In this document: piece after piece, positions 22,717 to 35,210 of the stretch | Layout: each line of letters starts with the position of its first letter | Numbering within the stretch: the first letter of the stretch is position 1 | Assembly (NCBI GenBank): GCA_000711775.1 | Contig: ARYC01000754.1 | Location: 1-64,000 of the forward strand | Direction: 5' to 3' | Origin: Oxytricha trifallax | Lineage: Eukaryota > Ciliophora > Spirotrichea > Sporadotrichida > Oxytrichidae | DNA length: 64,000 bases | Notes under the pieces: generated by a model | What the model was told of the DNA's origin: nothing | The model's database searches: none | Seen by the model: only the letters and a program-made list of their open reading frames with translations | Program-made: the position numbers and the translations under genes

Positions 22717-22876
22717 ATTGATATAGAAAAGCTAAAGGCAGAGGAGGTTGTCTAGATGCAAGAGCAGAACGACATAGATATTCCCATACCCACTCCTAAA
22801 ACTGTTTATGAATGCTAAGAACAGAAATTAAGGAGAATTAAGGATAAAAAATTCATAAAGCTCTCATTTAATAAAG
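22717..22876 (+). other. Candidate MDS 3 or exon ending at GGTAAAT
   Basis: Reads IDIEKLKAEEVVQMQEQND, then IPIPTPKTVYECQEQKLRR and KFIKLSFNK, and stops at GGTAAATG, a plausible 5' splice site. Coding-like, Gln/Lys-rich and isolated in AT-rich DNA. It lies downstream of the two paralogous segments on the same strand, so all three may belong to one gene. Confidence 0.4.
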
Positions 22877-24643
22877 GTAAATGTATATGTAAGTGAATAT
22901 TTTGAAATAATTAATTGATAATTAATTTAATTTGTTACGCTCAGTAAATTAATTCAGATAATTATTTATTATCATGTAATGTACTTTATCGCGATTTATT
23001 TCGCAACTCTTTAGACTTATCATAAATATTATGAGAGTATTTACTATTTAAATTACTATACTAATTGGAACAATATAATTTTAAGAAAACTTCTAGCTAG
23101 AATCTTTAAAAATACATAAAAGGTAATATGGTATAACTTAACATTTAATATATAAAGCAACCGAAAATAAGCTTAGTATTAAGTAATTTAATTATACTTT
23201 AAAATATCAGAAATGACTGAAGATCAAGAGAATATAATTTCCAAAGAAATTAAAATATAAATGATAATTAATATATATAGTGGAGTATAAGTTGATAAAG
23301 GTCTAAGTAGGATGAATTGAGAATTTTATTTCTCTATATAAGTATATTTATTTTATTTTAATCAACTTTTAAATTGTCCTCATGTTTAAATTATGAAAAT
23401 ATTATCATTTTTTAACTTAATTTAATAGTAAATCACTGTGACAATTAAATAGAAGCAATAATCATATTAGAAATCAGAATGTAACGAAACCATTGTAATT
23501 CTTAACTTTAAACTTATGATTCTTCTTAAATCTTTATAAAATTATAATTATTCTATGTCTTAACTATTTTATCATGGACTATTAATTCAGAAAGCTCTCT
23601 TATAATGGTAACGTTTGCAAGATTTCTATTGGTTGTTTTAAAACAACTTCTTTTCCATGATACATTGAGAGTGATTTTGCTGGCAGTGTTTGGATAACAA
23701 AAAAATGCATGTTTTTGAATTGCTTCTCTAACCATGTTAATATTTTTAAGCATTTAATTAGTACACAAAGTAAATAAAGAAATCTTTTTTAAATATATAT
23801 ATTTTCTAAAAATATGGTAAAAGAAAGTATTTCATGTATATTTAATTTTGTTCCATTTTTATAGGGATCCCATTTAATCTCTGATATATCCTTTAATAAT
23901 CAATTGTACTTGTCCACCAATCTTTTTCATTCTTAATATTTAATTAAAAATAAATGATTGTCTTTCTAATTTAAGTTAGCTCAATATTCTTTATGCGAAT
24001 ATTGTTCTTGTTCTTTGCTTAGTTTTATTGATTCACATATTACCAGAATGCTAGCTTGTCATTACTGTATTCCTTTTAGTGTATTTTTTTATGGCAAAAA
24101 TTGACTTGCCAATATTAATATTACCTGCCCAAGTTCCAGGTTTAAAAAACTACGAAGTATCTCTACAAATAAAACTAGACTTCCTTAGAAAATTTTCGCC
24201 TCGTTGATCATTAAGTTCAAGTGCTATATGATTCTCCATTCCTATTAAAATCACTCCGCAGTATTCTGAATATTTTATATAGAAAATATCTTTATTTTGT
24301 GATAACTTATTGATAAAGATCTCTTTGTCCATCAGTGATTTAGTTGTAAATCTATATTAGTATTGCCATTTCACTAATAATCTTCCTTATTATCTCCTTG
24401 AGCAAATATATCCATTAACTATGAATGCTTGATCATATTTACTGTAATAAAATTCTGGTAGTTCTAATCATGCTTTCACAACATGCTGATGCTATGGCTC
24501 CCTCTATAGATTCTTATAGTCCCAAGAAATTACTTTTTTTCAGCTTCTTATTCATTTGATCCTTTTTCCTTTCTTTTCCTCTTTGGACTATTCTATTTTA
24601 ATTATTTTGGATAATATGTAACAAAATAAGCAGATGAGACAAT
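22877..24643. other. AT-rich stretch before TBE B
   Basis: No supported gene. Minus frames at 23553-23753 and 24150-24332 are short and unremarkable. Confidence 0.4.
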
Positions 24644-24761
24644 CAAAACCCCAAAACCCCTTAATGAGGTTTATAAGTGCTTTGATTTGTAGGGAATTTG
24701 TTAGGGGTTGGGGTTATTAATAGGTTTTAATGTGAAATTTATAGGAAATGTATTTAACTTA

Positions 24762-26204
24762 ACACTCAAAATGCACTTTAGGATCATGTGGGAGAGGTCT
24801 GAAGTTTATCTTACTTAACCACAACTCTATCTGCTCTATTGATATGTCCGATCTTAAGTTTGGTTTAATTATAATTGACTCAGCCATTTGCTTCATTGAT
24901 AGATACTCTTGTTTTCTCAATAAATTGCTTTATTCTTTGCCTTGCATCCTTCTCGCACCTTGTAGAATAGTAATCGTTGAGAGGCATATCGCACTCTATT
25001 ATTATTGCTGCTAAAGCCCACACATCCCACTGAAAGTCACCATCTCTCCAGTCTTATCTTTCTGGATAATAGCCTTGAGTTCCCATTACAGTTCCAAGCC
25101 TTGAGACTTCCACTCTTTAGGCTCTGTTGAAATCGATTATTGCTACTCTTACTGGAGAAAAGTTTATCATAATATTTTCTGGCTCTAAATCTCTGTGAAC
25201 AAACCCTAACTTGTGAAGCTCTTTAATGCCTTGTATGGTCTGAGTTGCTATTTATCCAAGTTACTTATGATTCCTTTGATCTGTTATGAAATCTCTTAGA
25301 GTCATTTCATAGAGTGGAAGTCTGAAAGCAACATGATCCTTGGCAAGGAGAACAGCATCTAGCTTGATTAAGTAACTACACTCTTTAAACTTTGCTTGAG
25401 TGAATACTTGATACTAATTTGTAAACTCCATCTAATATTTATCATCACGTAAGAGATAGTTGAAGGGATACACCTTGTATGCGTATTGATGATCATTGAT
25501 AACTTTCTTATCAAAGGAGTCCTCTAGAATAAGATAACTTTAAAGAGAAGTATATAAATCTATCTACGCAAGAACTGGTATTTTCTTGTATTGAATTTTG
25601 ATCATGATTTTTGTGATTTCAGAGGTTAGTTGGTTACGTGCTTTCTTTACGTACTCTAACTCACTAGCTTATTCAGGCACTACCGCTTTAGAATATTCCC
25701 TCGATTTTCTTCTGTTGAGAAGCTTCAACTCAACTTCATGCTTTTCAATTTCTATGTCTTTTTTGTGAGCTTTTAAAAGATGTTTCTTCAAGTCTCTTGT
25801 ATGAGAGTACTACTTATGGCACTCAAAGCAATCATACTTCCCATCGATTTTGTCGTGCTTTAAGTATACAGTAGGCTTGGCTTCTCTATGCTCCTTCATA
25901 TGTCTATACCAGCTTGATTTATGAGCGAAATCTCTCTCACACAGCTCACAAAAGTATACTTCTATTTCTTCAGTTTGTATAGGAATACCATCAGTACCTT
26001 TCTCCTCCTCTCTGTCTCCCACACACTTATTTGCCATTTTCTATTATTAATTTCTATTTTGATTACAGAGACCTCAAGTGATAGCTCTGGTAGTTCTTTA
26101 AGAGAGTTCATCTCACAGCTATCACACTTTTTATTGCTGCCAAAGGTTAGTCTCATTTAGTTTGATGGAAGTGCTGTTGTTTTTCTTAAAATGTTAGCGC
26201 TCAT
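24762..26204 (-). pseudogene. TBE B 57K zinc-finger kinase, nearly intact
   Basis: Starts MSANILRKTTALPSNQ at 26204, with an upstream Cys-containing segment (KKCDSCEMNS). A 26-nt GT-AG segment (GTAATC...AATAG) separates this from MANKCVGDREEE and puts both in one frame. Two C2H2 fingers follow (YFCELCERDF...HMKEH, YDCFECHKQY...KKH). In the kinase domain, HRDLEPEN replaces HRDLKPEN, so the catalytic-loop Lys is Glu; IDFNRA and DVWALAAIII remain. A small deletion near 24905 (SINEANG-TGA) cuts off the C-terminal 40 residues, and the original TGA is changed to TGT. Confidence 0.85.
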
Positions 26205-26767
26205 ATTTAAATTTGAATTTAAAATTATAAAACTGCCTCAATAACTGAGAGCTTATATGAGAGCTTTGCAAGCCTACAAGTTTCAAGGGAAGTCCTTAGA
26301 GTATTAGAGAAGAAATATAAGTGTTAAGAGACAATCCAGCTCTAAATATGGGGGAGGAAGTAACCATTTTTACTATCAATAAAAAGTTGATTACAGCACG
26401 TACCGATTTAGGAGGTGCACCTAATTAAGTACGTACTGCTTTAGGAGGTATTTTATGATTTTATGATTAAAATTAGGGTGCTCCTAATGAAGTACTAGCA
26501 TTAATTAAAGCTCCTAATAAGTACTAGCATTTTAGGAGCTGCTCCTAATTAAGCACGTACCAATTTAAATTTAAAAATATGGAACTATAACAGTAGAAAT
26601 TGATATCAATCACTCAAGTTTGAAACCAGTTCTCAAAACCTTCTCAATATCCTTCTTAGAGGTTGACCTCCTATAGGATGCCATATTTAATAATAAGTTT
26701 TACAAAGGTATATAATTGAAATCAATAAACTTAAATTTGAATATCATCTCTTAGATCTGTAAACAAG
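26205..26767. promoter_or_regulatory. Divergent intergenic region of TBE B with repeated motifs
   Basis: Mirror of the 16317-16877 region: CACCTAATTAAGTACGTAC, GCTCCTAATTAAGCACGTAC and GCTCCTAATAAGTACTAGC occur at 26400-26560. The copies in A and B have diverged in detail but keep these motifs. Confidence 0.4.
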
Positions 26768-27543
26768 ATGGAGTCAATGAATGATGAATGAAAAGAGTGA
26801 AAGCACAAGAATTGATTCAAAGATTTAGAAGCAAGGAGGATTTGCACCGCTACCTGGTGCAGCAAGGTAATGAACTCATAGTAACTAATCTCGACTATGT
26901 AGTTGGTTTGTTCTTGCCAACGATGGAAGGTACTAAAATATCATTTCTAAGAGCAATACTCTGCAAAGAGAAGAAAGCATTGAAAACTTAAGATGTGAAG
27001 TTTGCAGAGATCCCAAACTATCCAGAAATCTCAGTGACTAACTTATATGATGATGCAATGAATGACCCAGAGGTTTCGCAGTACCTGCCTACAAAGAAGC
27101 AGTTGTCAAATAAACTACCTGAAAAAAACTATTTCTTTGGCATACTTGCGATCATTACTTGAAAGAAATTATTCAAGAATCTCATAAGAAAAGGTACAGC
27201 ATCTCTTCAGAAGATAAGGACAAACAAGGAATCAAGATAAGTGAGAGCCGGTATCAGAGCTGCAGAAGCACCCTTATATTTCAAATAAGATTTATAGCTT
27301 AACCCTTTAGAAAAATCTGGTACTGGCATCTTCTTGATAAAGAAATAGAGCAAGCTTCACAGAGAGCGAAAGTCGCAGACAAAGTATGAAGTTAGCAAGA
27401 GACTTTATTCAAATATTTAGCCTCCAGAGTAAATGAACATAGATGCTGGAGCTGGCAGCAAGAGAAGAAACTTAGGAGGAGGGAAGCAAGAAGTAGAAGA
27501 AAAGAAAGAGAAGCCAGCTCCCTCTAAAGAATTCTAAATGTGA
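26768..27543 (+). pseudogene. TBE B 22K gene, frameshifted, mutated intron donor
   Basis: Starts MESMND but loses a base at GATGAATG (A has GATGCAATG), giving TGA. From the next ATG (26788) it reads MKRVKAQELIQRFRSKED and then EISVTNLYDDAMNDPEV. The frame break after FFGILA is shared with TBE A. The intron-like segment is at 27285-27310, but its donor is AT instead of GT. The C-terminus MNIDAGAGSKRRN is present, to TGA 27541-27543. Confidence 0.8.
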
Positions 27544-27552
27544 CTTATATAT

Positions 27553-28617
27553 TCATTAACTTAACTCTAAAACTTATTTATATACATTCACTCTCCCTTC
27601 TTTCGCACACTTTTAAGCCAATAAATTATCTACTCTCTTCGCTGAGCTTTTGATAAAGTCAACTGTATCAATAGGTAGGTCATGCATCAAGTGGTAGAGC
27701 AGCAGCTTCTTGTAATGGCCTTTTAATATACCCCAGTAGAACTCAATTCCATTAAACTATGGACTGTAAGGTACGTTGAACACTGGCGTTATTCTAAGTT
27801 GTTCATAACTCTTCCTTGTTTCTTTAGTCTTATGAACAGAAAGATTATCAACAAACAGTATTATCTCTTATTCAGGGTACTTCTCTCTCAGCTGTTCTAA
27901 GAACTATATATACTGCTCTGTCTTAATAGAGCGAGGATGAATAACATAAGTTTCTAAACCAGTATCTTCACTAATTCCTCCAAGAATTGCCATCGTTTAT
28001 ACCTTGACTTTCTAGTCATATACTTCTATATTACTATGCCTCTTATACCAAGACTTCTAGATGAAAGTGTTGAAGGTAAACACAGCCTCGTCAGCATGTA
28101 TAAACTTAATATTATTCTATTAGACTCTCTGCATTTAATTATAAATATAATTTAAGTTGTTGTTGTAAAATGGCAGAGTGAAATCAATCACTCTCTTGAT
28201 ACGATTCACACCTTTGTAAGAGATACCATTTCGCTTATAAATGTTAGCAACAGACTATGCAGAGATCTTCAACTCAGGGAACTGGCGGTGAAACATAATA
28301 GCTCGTTGGTCAAGAGAGAAGTGAGCCCAATACTTCAAAGTTTTTTCATTAATAAGATAGTCAATATGCTTCTATTGAAACTTTGACTTCCTCTAAGGCA
28401 TTGAATTCAGCTATTATTGCTTTAGTTATACAGCTATAAGGCAGTGGGAGCGAACAGTTGAAGGACTTCTCTTTAAGAGCAGTGCAATTGACTTATAATT
28501 AAGTACAGGTTTGACTTATTCACTGTATATATCACATCCATATCGCAGTTTAAACACTAAATCTATATACTCTTCATCATAAATAGACCCCAAAAGCTTG
28601 CTATTTTTGTCTCGCAT
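27553..28617 (-). CDS. TBE 42K DDE transposase, intact (354 aa)
   Basis: Under the ciliate code the frame is open from ATG 28617 (MRDKNSKLLGSIYDEEYID) to TGA 27553-27555: 354 residues, as expected for the 42-kDa TBE transposase. The N-terminal part has a helix-turn-helix-like KSIALLLKRSPSTVRSHC. The catalytic DDE triad is FIHADEAVFTF, ILFVDNLSVHKTKE and PQFNGIEFYWG, as in Tc1/mariner/IS630 transposases. TBE transposases take part in genome rearrangement in Oxytricha. It is convergent with the 22K gene, 9 bp apart. This is the only copy in the window with no frameshift and all three acidic residues. Confidence 0.95.
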
Positions 28618-28698
28618 TTAATTAATAACCCCAACCCCTAACAAATTCCCTACAAATCAAAGCACTTATAAACCTCATTAAGGGGTTTTGGGGTTTTG

Positions 28699-28800
28699 AT
28701 TGACAAGTCGACTCACTCAGATACGTCTACGTCTCGACTAAGATTGATGGTTTGATTTTAGTATTAAACAGTGATATGTTAAATTTAATTTGAGAATACT
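28699..28800 (-). repeat. Repeat flanking TBE B, second copy at 36660-36773
   Basis: From the TBE end outwards this matches the reverse complement of 36660-36773 with few differences (shared core ACTAAGATTGATGGTTTGAT). The match begins exactly at the TBE boundary, so the element sits inside one copy of this repeat. Confidence 0.8.
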
Positions 28801-31800
28801 CATTTACTACTAGATGTAGAGGTTCCTCTAATAAAATTTTCTCTAATTTATAAAGAACTTTAATTTTTAATCGGTATCCCCATAATAGAATGTTTCAGTA
28901 AATGCATATTTATAAAATTTTATCTGATAATCTTTTTGATTAGTGGCAGTTTAATGTACTACTCATAAATTAAAAATTTTTATTTTACGATCTCCCCATA
29001 CTGAATGCATTTTCCTTAATTACAAAATGTAGAAAATTTTGAGATTCTCGCAATTTATTATAAGTCAAAAGATATAGTCAAACAAGCTATCAAAGAGAAA
29101 GGATGATTGAGATATCGAAGTCAAAATGTTGGCATGAAATTTTTCCCAAATTGATCTTTAAAAATTAATGATAGTGAAAGAACGTCTATACATTGCTTTA
29201 AAAAAATTCCAAAATATATAAGTTAAATATATATTTCTTAATTTACTGAATTATTAATAATATACATCGAATTAGCATTTGCAAAAAAACATAGTCTATT
29301 GAGAATAAGTTAGATACTTCAAACATAGCTGGATTGTAAATTTATTCCAACAAGTATAAAAATTTATATAAAAATATAACATTAAATAAATTATCAGTTT
29401 AGTTAGAATAAAAGATTTGAAGTATTCTTAAATAAAAGCTTATTAATAAATTTATCCATTTTTGAAGATGATTGGTTGGAGTAAGCAATATATGTAGATA
29501 AAATCTATCAGTAGCTTATATGTTGAGCTTCTGGACAAAATAAAGCAAGATTAATTGACTTTATATTAATTCACTCAAGAGATTGGCATGCTTATTCCTT
29601 AAATTAAAATAGGATAAATATTGCTAAGTAAATTTTTTGAATATATAATTTCATGGATCAAATAAAATAAATATTTAGTTATTTTTAATTTAAGCTTTGT
29701 GCAGATGTCAATATTATTCAATATTGCAACACTTCAAAGGAAATCTATTCAATCTATACTCATGATGAAACCTTTAAGCAAACAGATTTTAATTGATAAA
29801 ACAGTAAAATTATTTTAATAGAGTGATTAATAAAAAACTTATAAACATATTTTTTATTTTATATTACTCTAAACTTATTATACTTAATCATTTTTATTAA
29901 AAATGGAGTTTTATAAGGAGTTCAGCCTTTGATAAATTCATGATTTTCAGCATGTATAACTAACTAAAGCAGATAAAATAATTCTGTTTTGTTCAATTAA
30001 TATTCATTTAAATATGTTTTAGTTATTTAAAATGCCCACAGAATATAAATAGTGACAAAAGCAGTTGATTCCTTTTTAATTTAAAAGAGGGACTCAGAGT
30101 ATAAGAGATAATTCATAAATTTTGTTAAAAATATTAGAATTTTGAGAGAAACAAAAAGTTAGTGCTTTCAAATGCAGCAAATACTGAAAAACCACCATTT
30201 ATAATATTATAGCAAAGTTTAGAGATAATAACATTTATTTAAAAAAAACTGAAAAATAATTTTCATTTTTATCTTAAGAATAATTTATTTATGAATAGAG
30301 TATTTATTATATATCTATATTTAAATTAATTACTTTCAAATTTTAGTTACCACACATCTCTTTAAATTTTTACACATGGGGTTTTATATTATTTCCTCTT
30401 TTAACTAGTTATTAAATAATATTATTTTAAAATGAATAAAATGGCTTGATCATTTACTCTTATATCTTCTAAAAATATACATAAGTAATTTACAAATAAA
30501 TTCAAATATCTTAACTAATAAAATAAGTTTATGGTTAAATTTAGATAAATCAATAAACCTCACATTTCAACGATGAGATTTAATAAAAAATATAGAAACT
30601 AATTGAATAAATTTTTATGTTTTGGTTTAGATTAATAAATAATTTTATATTTCATTATAACTATAATAATGCGAAAGTTATGGAATTTATAGTAAAATTA
30701 CATCTATTTCACATAATATGAAAATAAAACAAATATTATATTAAAAAATCTAAATAAGTAATTAATCACATTCCTTACTCAGTAATTAGTCTTTGGAGTT
30801 TAAATTGCATTATTGATAGTTATAGCAGGATGAGTATATAGAATAGAAATGTAATCATAAATATATAAATATTGAAAATATTAAATAGCAGATCTCAAAG
30901 TAAAATATACAATAACTTGTTTAAAAATAATGACCGAGAAAATAGATTTGAAGTGCAGATATATTTATAGATAAATTACTGTATATTACCCGCAGCACAT
31001 TTTCTGTTAAAGCATTTTCTTAGAGTTGGCTATTATTTACTTGTTAACATAATTATTTTTATAAGGAATCAACTCAATTAAAATTCTAAAAATAGATTAT
31101 ATCAAGAATATCAAATTATCTTATAAATTGTAATTATATATATTAAATAATAATTATTAATTAAAGGAGTATTATCACAGAAAGATCATTTGGAAATTAA
31201 TTCAATTTAACATATTTTATGTACCCGAAAAATCGTGGTATTTTTAATTGATTAAATATGCTATATTGATATATAAAAGAGTTTAAAGTATTTTTTAAAT
31301 AGAAATATGAACGAATTTTGCAATAAATAAGAGTAATCATAGATGCAAAGAATAGGATATTTTTCATTAGATGTAGTACTCTGTTTAGAGAGATTGATTA
31401 TTGAAGCATTTAGTCTCCGTAAACTAAATATTAAGCAGTCGAAGAAATTTCAAATACAATAAATCCTCAAATAAATATTGGATAGTAAAATTGCAGACTA
31501 AGAATTTAATTGTAATTGATATTAATTTTTTTATAAATACCACCAACTCATTGTTTACATTTGCAATTTTCATTCACACTCATGTTAAATTAACTTCTAT
31601 CTCCCTTTCTTAGCTACTCATTATAAGTAAATTAATTCAGCAATTATAAAGTTTATTATCATCTTCAGACTTACTTGAGCAGTTACTAAAATATTGTTTG
31701 ATACTGTTTCTTTGTTTTAATTTTAGAACTTATCTTATTTAAGTGATAAAAGGAAGATTAAATTAATAATTGAAGTTTTAAAATATTGAAGCATTGCTTT

Positions 31801-33560
31801 GAGAGTATAAGATGCTTTTACAATCTTACATCGTAGATCCTAACATCTTTTACGTTTTGAGTTTTGAAAAGTTGCAAAGGTAGTTCTTAACCTTGTTTTT
31901 ACAATCAATAATAAAATTTAAATTATTTTTCTGTACTATAAACTATTTATTATCTTTTTTAGACGTCTTCTAACAGCTAGTTAGTTCGAGTATTGATTTA
32001 AAATTTATCGATAGCAGTGTTTCTCACTTTCATTGATCTGCTAATTAATACTGTTGAAGTCTTAATAATTTAATAAATAACATCAAGGTACATTCAATTT
32101 AATTAAAATATCATCATAAATTTAAAGAGTATTTAAGATTGAGAGGAAATTATAATTTCAGATGATCACAAGAGCACACAATTTAGATTTATTATCATTA
32201 ACGCATAAACAATCTAGAGTAACCTTTGTGACAACACTGAAATAAAAAATTCTCACAACTATAAATACAAAACATTATAAGCATTTTGTATTTATTAAGG
32301 AAATAATTTTCTATGCTATTTTGTTTATTATTTATTTACTCTTTTCTCACTATTTCGACTTCTACTTATATTCTAATTCTGATTTTGAGGTGAGAAGCCT
32401 CTAATTAGGAGATATTTTATTCGATATGAGATGATTCCATCGCTATGAAGTAGCCACAGCTCTTGAATTGTTGATTCTTAATGAGTTTTAAGTTTCTTTC
32501 TCCTATCTTGAAAGAATATTATTTATATAAAAATACTTTAAAATTATTTCATTCATGTTAGAAAATTTAAGGAAAACTTTATCGACAACAAGACTACTTA
32601 CAGAGTTAGCATTCAAAGAACTTCAAGTACATGCTGATTAGGTGATGAAACTAATTTTAGTCTTGAGACAATTATTTTTAAAAAATCACAATACTTCCAC
32701 ACTTACATATACAATATATATCATTTTCAGGTACGAATCATATCTATATAAATTATAAATTTAATAAATAAATATTTAAATTATTACAAATTTTTTTTAA
32801 AAATAAAGATATTAATTCATATAACATATAAATGGATAGAATTCACAGATTTTATTATCATTTTTAAAAGAAATATATCTCACAGAATCTGCATTTACCA
32901 CATTGACAGCCATTTCCATAAACGAAATTGCAAATTTGGCTTCAATGAACTATCGCCGAAAATCGGTTTATCGATGTTTAGCCAATAATTATATGCTAGA
33001 AATCTTTAGCTCTAACTCAATCTTTTATTACCTTAAATTTTTATATGAATTCACCCTCTTAGATTATAGTAACCGTATACTAACCTTATAATTTAATTTA
33101 AGTTACTTTCACAGAAATCAATATATTTAAAATCCTCACTCGTGGATATTAAGAGATAGCTTACCCAACTAAAGTCAAACTTCAGAATTTTAATCAAGCA
33201 TAAAGCAATTTTTTGCTTGATAAAGATTGTACAAGTTTGAACAATAAAATAAATGTAACAATTAAAATCCAAAAATATTAATATAATTTATATTATATTT
33301 TTAATAATTTAATTATAAAAAATAGAAATTTTTACTTTATATTTTAAATATTATATAAAAGAATTTAAAAATTGGGGTGAAAGAAAAATAAATACATGTA
33401 CTTAGTAAATAATATTTAATTTTTAATAATGTTTAATAAAACATACATTGGAAATTATTTAATTTAATTTCATGACTCTTTAATAATATATTCTGCATCT
33501 TTTAGGTTTATATATTTTTTTAAGTCAATCTATGCATTAATTATTACCTGCTAGAGCCTG
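28801..33560. other. Very AT-rich stretch, no gene found
   Basis: About 4.7 kb with almost no GC-rich island. A plus frame at 32903-33091 is free of stops and somewhat protein-like (SINEIANLASMNYRRKSVYR), but stands alone. No inverted repeat of length was noticed. Confidence 0.5.
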
Positions 33561-33909
33561 CCCTTTACTTCATGTTTCTTATTATTTTTTAATTCATTCT
33601 GGATGCTTATTTTTGTCCCCTTGCCCTTGAATAGTCATTGTAAGTTCTAATTTCTGAATTTCTTGACATACAGACCAACATTTGTGCGTAACAGTTTATT
33701 GAGCTTAGGCCTTTATTGGATGATAAAGATTATTATGGCAAAATGATTTTAGATAGAGGCACTTCTACATAATGGACTCATTTTACTTGAATTAGATAGA
33801 TAGGATATAAGTGCGTGAGTTGATTACCAGCTGCTTTCACTAAGCTTTGATTAGTCTTTTGTCATTCTTAACAGTGGCTTTGAACATAGTCTTCAGATGA
33901 TTAAAGCTG
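33561..33909. other. GC-richer flank of the coding block
   Basis: Base composition resembles the coding block next to it, but no frame stands out and no gene is called. Confidence 0.3.
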
Positions 33910-34416
33910 TCATTAATGTCTTTATATGAATTTCTGGCATTTTTTACTATCAGTTTTGCAAACGAAGTAAGGGGTGAACCTTCGAATTGCAGCCTGCCAG
34001 TGACACCACGTGATTCTCCATTCAAAGATGCAGAGAGAGGGAAACTCCGACTCAGACAAGTGTTCAAAGAGCAGAGATAACTAAGTATTCTTATTTTCTT
34101 ACTCAATCCTCTCCCATTATTCAAGACTTCGTTGCACATTTCTCAATCTCCCAGTATGGATCTTATAACTGCTTTAGTTAAATGCTAGCTGTATTGTCTG
34201 CTCTTCTAAATCTGTTTTCCACTCTATTTTGGCTTGATTTCCGATGAGTTACAGATGTTAAGCCTTTGCGATTTGCTGTTTGCACCATAAGACTTTCTCT
34301 GTTGATTGAATGATTTTTATGGAAACTGAAATTGATTCATTGGCTTCTTGTTTTGTATCTCGAATTGATGAATTTATTGTCCAATGCTGTTGCTTCCTTT
34401 TCTGGGTGTTTAGAGC
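33910..34416 (-). CDS. Unidentified protein segment with SES-CIF-WCHW module
   Basis: Open for 168 codons in the ciliate code, ending at TGA 33910-33912. It contains helical, Gln/Glu-rich sequence (SLEQWERIEQENKN), then HLSESEFPSLCIFEWRITW with CHW following, then RFTPYFVC. This C-terminal module matches 63472-63834 (SES..PS.CIF...I.WCHW...PYFVC) and, less closely, the block at 367-606. It lies in the same frame as 34486-34881 upstream, separated by two TGA codons. Function unknown. A 102-codon frame in another phase (33837-34139) overlaps and is probably a shadow. Confidence 0.45.
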
Positions 34417-34485
34417 TCACCAATGATTTCTCGTAGCAACTGCTCTAAGAGCTGATGAGGTTAGGACGTAAGAAGACTCAAGTTA

Positions 34486-34881
34486 TCAGGAACCAGTGAT
34501 CATATTAAGTAGCATAACGAATGGTCTTTTTGACTTTTCGTTTGAGCAATTAGTATTAAGCCAGAGATTAAGTTACTAAATTAGCGCCTCAACTCTAAAT
34601 GTACTCAGTAAGTTTTGAGAAAGTGTAATGCCAGCCTATAAGGAATGAGAAAAGCGCGTTAGCATGGAAGTATTGTCAGAGTAGATACCACACATATTTG
34701 AGAATACAAACTAGAGAGTGATCTTGGGTAAACTCGTTGTAAGAACGCATGAAACAGAATCAGTTTAATCTGTAAATACAATTTTCCCGCTTTTATCTTC
34801 AATACATTTTCTACTGTCTTCAATGTACCTGCTTAACCAAGTCTGAGTATCTTACTACACTAGGATGTTGTCATGGATTCT
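34486..34881 (-). CDS. Unidentified protein segment, 131 aa
   Basis: The frame runs between TGA 34882-34884 and TGA 34486-34488. It is very protein-like: TQTWLSRYIEDSRKCIEDK, FTDQTDSVSCVLTTSLPK, SNMCGIYSDNTSML, FRVEALIQQLNLWLNTN. TAA and TAG are used as Gln. No ATG start is evident, so it is probably part of a longer gene with exons or MDSs elsewhere. It shares its frame with 33910-34416. Confidence 0.4.
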
Positions 34882-35210
34882 TCACTTTGAAATTCCCATA
34901 TAAGTGTGGATAAATACTTAAGAGTGCTCTCCCATTATCAACAGTAAGCATGATTAATTATTATTATAAAAGTAAAAATAATATTAATCAAATAATTATT
35001 AAACTATGTCGCTCTTATTTCAAATCATTATTTTAAAATCCTAATTTAAGTAGTTGTTTCTAATAAGATGATTTAAATTTTCTGGCTATTTATAAATTAA
35101 AGGCTCTTTAATATATACTTGAATTTTTATTTAATTTAAACAAACTTCTTAATCACTCAAAAATTATACTTTTATATGAAAAGTGAATTAGTTAGGATTT
35201 TTGAATATTA

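Larger units (their letters stand above)
24644..28698 (-). mobile_element. TBE copy B, full length (4055 bp)
   Basis: Left end CAAAACCCCAAAACCCC, right end its complement, inverted repeats about 78 bp (24644-24721 and 28621-28698) almost identical to those of TBE A. Genes in order: 57K (-), 22K (+), 42K transposase (-). Flanking triplets are AAT (left) and ATT (right), again not an exact duplication. The right flank matches an unoccupied relative at 36690-36773. The transposase is open; the other two genes are damaged. Confidence 0.95.

Noticed and set aside
25921-26160. Frames at 25921-26160 (+) and 16042-16233 (+)
   Set aside because: Opposite-strand shadows of the TBE B 57K gene and the TBE A 22K gene.
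33837-34139. 102-codon minus frame starting MCNEVLNNGRG
   Set aside because: It ends in a real TGA, but comparison with 63690-63830 shows more conservative changes in the overlapping frame 33910-34416, which is also longer.
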